In this document: positions 6,134 to 8,037 of the stretch, piece after piece
How positions within the stretch are numbered: position 1 is the stretch's first letter
How the letters are laid out: each line of letters starts with the position of its first letter
Assembly (NCBI GenBank): GCA_955652255.1
Contig: CATPAW010000106.1
Span: 1-8,037 of the forward strand
DNA length: 8,037 nucleotides
Source of the DNA: an uncultured Chthoniobacterales bacterium
Lineage (GTDB): Bacteria; Verrucomicrobiota; Verrucomicrobiia; Chthoniobacterales; UBA10450
Direction: 5' to 3'
Translations under genes and position numbers: made by a program
The notes under the pieces: generated by a model
What the model was told of the DNA's origin: nothing
The model's database searches: none
Seen by the model: only the letters and a program-made list of their open reading frames with translations

Positions 6134-7606
6134 TTAGCGCGTGAGCAAAACATAACCGATGTCTTGCTCATTCTTTCGCTCCATTGGTCGGATTGGCGAA
6201 AGTGATGCATTTGAAAGCTCGCGCATCAGGCGCGGCGCTTCGTCCGTGGGCGCGACCAGCGCATCCAGCGCACCCCGGTTCCATTCTCTAATCGCCTCGT
6301 CCGGCTCGAGGAAATGTGTCCGCTCGAGATACAGCAGCATTCCTTCATCGCGGGCCAGGATCGCTTCGTATTGCCACTGATGCGCCTCTGCTTGATGGCG
6401 AACCTCGCGGCCAAAAATCACCAGCGCGGCGCGATGATTACGATATCCCGAAACAACTTTTGAGATCGTGTGACCGCTCGTCAATAAGATCGACAAGAAG
6501 AGGGCGGCGGCGCTCCACCGGTAAATGTGCTCGCGCAATTGTTCCCGAGACGACATTTTTCCGATCTGCACTGCCAGCAGCAAACAAAGCTGCGGAATGA
6601 CCGGGAAAATTCGATCGACCCGCTTCGATGGAATGATCGACATCACGATTAAGCCGCCCAGGCTCCAACAAACCAGCCAGAATGTTTCGGGCGACATCTC
6701 CCGAAATGCAGCGCCAATTCTCCATTGTCGTGAGCGAAGATCAACAATCGCAATTACAATCATCAACCCGCTCCACGGGGAAAATTTGAGGAGGAGATGT
6801 GGAAAATAAAAATAAAGCGGTTGCGAGCGATGAATTTCTCCGCCGAAACGCCCCGCGAATTCACGCAGCACGACCTGATTGAAAAAGTCCGGCTCAGAAA
6901 AGATTCCGCCGATCACCCAGACGAGAAAAATTCCAAGCGACGCAAGCCACGGCCACCAACCAGACCACGCAGATACCGCGTTCCTTTTGCTCCGCCACAA
7001 TTGGTAAACGACGATGCCTGGCAATAAAAACGCATAAACAATCGGCCCTTTAATCAACATCGCCGCCGTCAACAGCACGAAGATCGACAATTGATCCCGC
7101 CGCTCCCATCGAGTTCCATCACAAATCTTCTTCCAAATTTGCAGGCCGATCAGAAACACGACCAGCGCGAGCGACATGTCCGTGCGGACAAGTGAGGTCA
7201 ATCGCGGCGTGAGCAAATTAAACGCGAACGCGCTCATCGCGATAAGGCCTCCGAGCGCTCCGTAAACATTCCCGAAGCGAAAGAGCAAAATCGACAACGC
7301 AATTGCCGCGAGAAGCGACGGCAACCGCCACGCGATTTCCCACGATCGCGTCAGCGAGAAAAACCCGGCCGAGATCCATCCCACCAGCGGCGGCTTTGTC
7401 GCCACGCGTTCGAGCGGCGTGTGTTGATAAAACCAATGACCCTCCTTGACTATTTCGAAGGAGGTGAACGCCTGCTTGGCCTGATCGTAATCGTCGAGCT
7501 GCCACGGCAGATTCGTTATTAAAAACAAAACGACCGCAATCGCGCTAACGATCCAAGCCGCCCGGGTGTTTTCGACAAAGCTTCCTGTCGGGCTAACCCA
7601 GTTCAT
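6134..7606 (-). CDS. GT-C family 39 glycosyltransferase (ArnT/PMT-like integral membrane protein)
   Basis: This polytopic inner-membrane enzyme most likely transfers a sugar from a polyprenyl-phosphate donor to lipid A, another glycolipid or protein on the outer leaflet. The 490 residues have a first helix at about 15-33, then an acidic first loop with DDYDQA (38-43). Next come the KPPLVGW motif (71-77), the second acidic motif RTDM (141-144) and many further hydrophobic helices to about 375. The late IPSKRVDRIFPVIP segment (325-338) matches the SKR-x-x-R-x-x-P pattern of ArnT-like enzymes. A soluble tail of about 110 residues ends the protein. I chose the ATG at 7606 (MNWVSPTG), which overlaps the end of lpxB by 14 nt; the in-frame ATG at 7669 would overlap by 77 nt and adds an unremarkable basic stretch. 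Tight overlap with lpxB suggests an outer-membrane lipid role, but the substrate is unproven. Confidence 0.87.
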   Translation of the reverse strand: MNWVSPTGSFVENTRAAWIVSAIAVVLFLITNLPWQLDDYDQAKQAFTSFEIVKEGHWFYQHTPLERVATKPPLVGWISAGFFSLTRSWEIAWRLPSLLAAIALSILLFRFGNVYGALGGLIAMSAFAFNLLTPRLTSLVRTDMSLALVVFLIGLQIWKKICDGTRWERRDQLSIFVLLTAAMLIKGPIVYAFLLPGIVVYQLWRSKRNAVSAWSGWWPWLASLGIFLVWVIGGIFSEPDFFNQVVLREFAGRFGGEIHRSQPLYFYFPHLLLKFSPWSGLMIVIAIVDLRSRQWRIGAAFREMSPETFWLVCWSLGGLIVMSIIPSKRVDRIFPVIPQLCLLLAVQIGKMSSREQLREHIYRWSAAALFLSILLTSGHTISKVVSGYRNHRAALVIFGREVRHQAEAHQWQYEAILARDEGMLLYLERTHFLEPDEAIREWNRGALDALVAPTDEAPRLMRELSNASLSPIRPMERKNEQDIGYVLLTR

Positions 7607-8037
7607 TAATAATCGCGTTCGCGGCGCGATCGCTCGCTCCGCCCTCACCGAGTTGGGCAATGATTGCATCGAACTCGGAAATCATTTGCTCCCGCGTGGA
7701 CGGCTCATCAATCAATCGCAAGACCGCGTTCGCAATCGCCCGACCCCTTGCTCGATGCTGAATGAATTCCGGCACGACTTCTTTGTCCGCGAGCACGTTG
7801 GGCATGCCGAGATATTTTACGTTCACGACCAGCCGCGCCGCCAGATACGTCGGCCACGCGACTTTGTAAATAAGCACAAAGGGCAGCCGGAAATATGCGG
7901 CCTCGAGCGTGGCGCTTCCTGAAGCAACGATTCCCGCGCACGCGCGCTGCATAATCGTCGCCGCTTCGCCGGTCTTGATTTCGAAAGATTGATTGTCTCG
8001 CTTCCCGCTCGTCAACGCTTCGCGCTTCCCGTCTACG
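7593..8037 (-). CDS. lpxB: Lipid-A-disaccharide synthase, partial (N-terminus beyond window)
   Basis: LpxB is a peripheral inner-membrane GT-B enzyme (family GT19) that joins lipid X and UDP-2,3-diacylglucosamine into the lipid A disaccharide. Only the C-terminal 147 residues are here, out of roughly 380 in the family; the frame is open to the right edge. Diagnostic segments are GIVASGSATLEAAYFRLPFV, matching the family ASGTATLE nucleotide-binding loop, then LIYKVAWPTYLAARL and VKYLGMPNVLADKEVVPEFI, matching the yigLPNilag-x-x-vvPE block. A start codon near 8015 (TTG) is not the true start, because the conserved domain continues upstream. The stop at 7593-7595 lies inside the start of the GT39 gene, so the two are likely co-transcribed and coupled. 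Confidence 0.94.
   Translation of the reverse strand, partial: VDGKREALTSGKRDNQSFEIKTGEAATIMQRACAGIVASGSATLEAAYFRLPFVLIYKVAWPTYLAARLVVNVKYLGMPNVLADKEVVPEFIQHRARGRAIANAVLRLIDEPSTREQMISEFDAIIAQLGEGGASDRAANAIINELG

Noticed and set aside
7593..8015. Short stand-alone gene starting at the TTG near 8015
   Set aside because: The protein is the conserved C-terminal part of LpxB and the reading frame continues open to the window edge, so this is an edge truncation.

Overview
The window looks like an ordinary chromosomal segment of a Gram-negative bacterium. An lpxB gene shows lipid A synthesis, and MutL carries the endonuclease motif typical of bacteria without MutH. GC content is moderately high. 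None of the seven visible start codons has a convincing Shine-Dalgarno sequence. Intergenic DNA contains short 7-bp-periodic repeats. My best guess is a Verrucomicrobiota or related PVC-group organism, perhaps from soil, but this is an inference from style and not proven. I see no mobile element, CRISPR array, tRNA, rRNA or defence cassette.

Left part (1-2776, minus strand): mutL (mismatch repair) is followed after a 64-bp gap by gmd (GDP-mannose 4,6-dehydratase), which runs off the left edge. The gap holds degenerate heptamer repeats and a potential hairpin just before the gmd start. Divergent from mutL, across a 93-bp spacer with a second heptamer array and possible promoters in both directions, are two plus-strand genes. 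One encodes an A-type Fe-S carrier of the IscA/ErpA type. The other, 30 bp downstream, encodes a 538-aa membrane-anchored protein of unknown function with a proline-rich linker and a C-terminal beta-rich domain.

Right part (4852-8037, minus strand): reading in the direction of transcription, lpxB (3' end only) overlaps a GT-C family 39 glycosyltransferase by 14 nt. A 104-bp spacer with two adjacent hairpins follows, then a HIT-family nucleotide hydrolase/transferase, which overlaps by 4 nt a 215-aa single-pass membrane protein of unknown function. That last gene converges on the 538-aa gene with only 2 bp between the stop codons.

Themes: lipid A and sugar-nucleotide metabolism occur at both ends (lpxB with GT39, and gmd), with housekeeping repair and Fe-S genes between them. 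No previously undescribed multi-gene system is evident. The most interesting signals are the two related heptamer arrays, the paired hairpins before the HIT gene, the general lack of Shine-Dalgarno sites, and the two uncharacterised envelope proteins.
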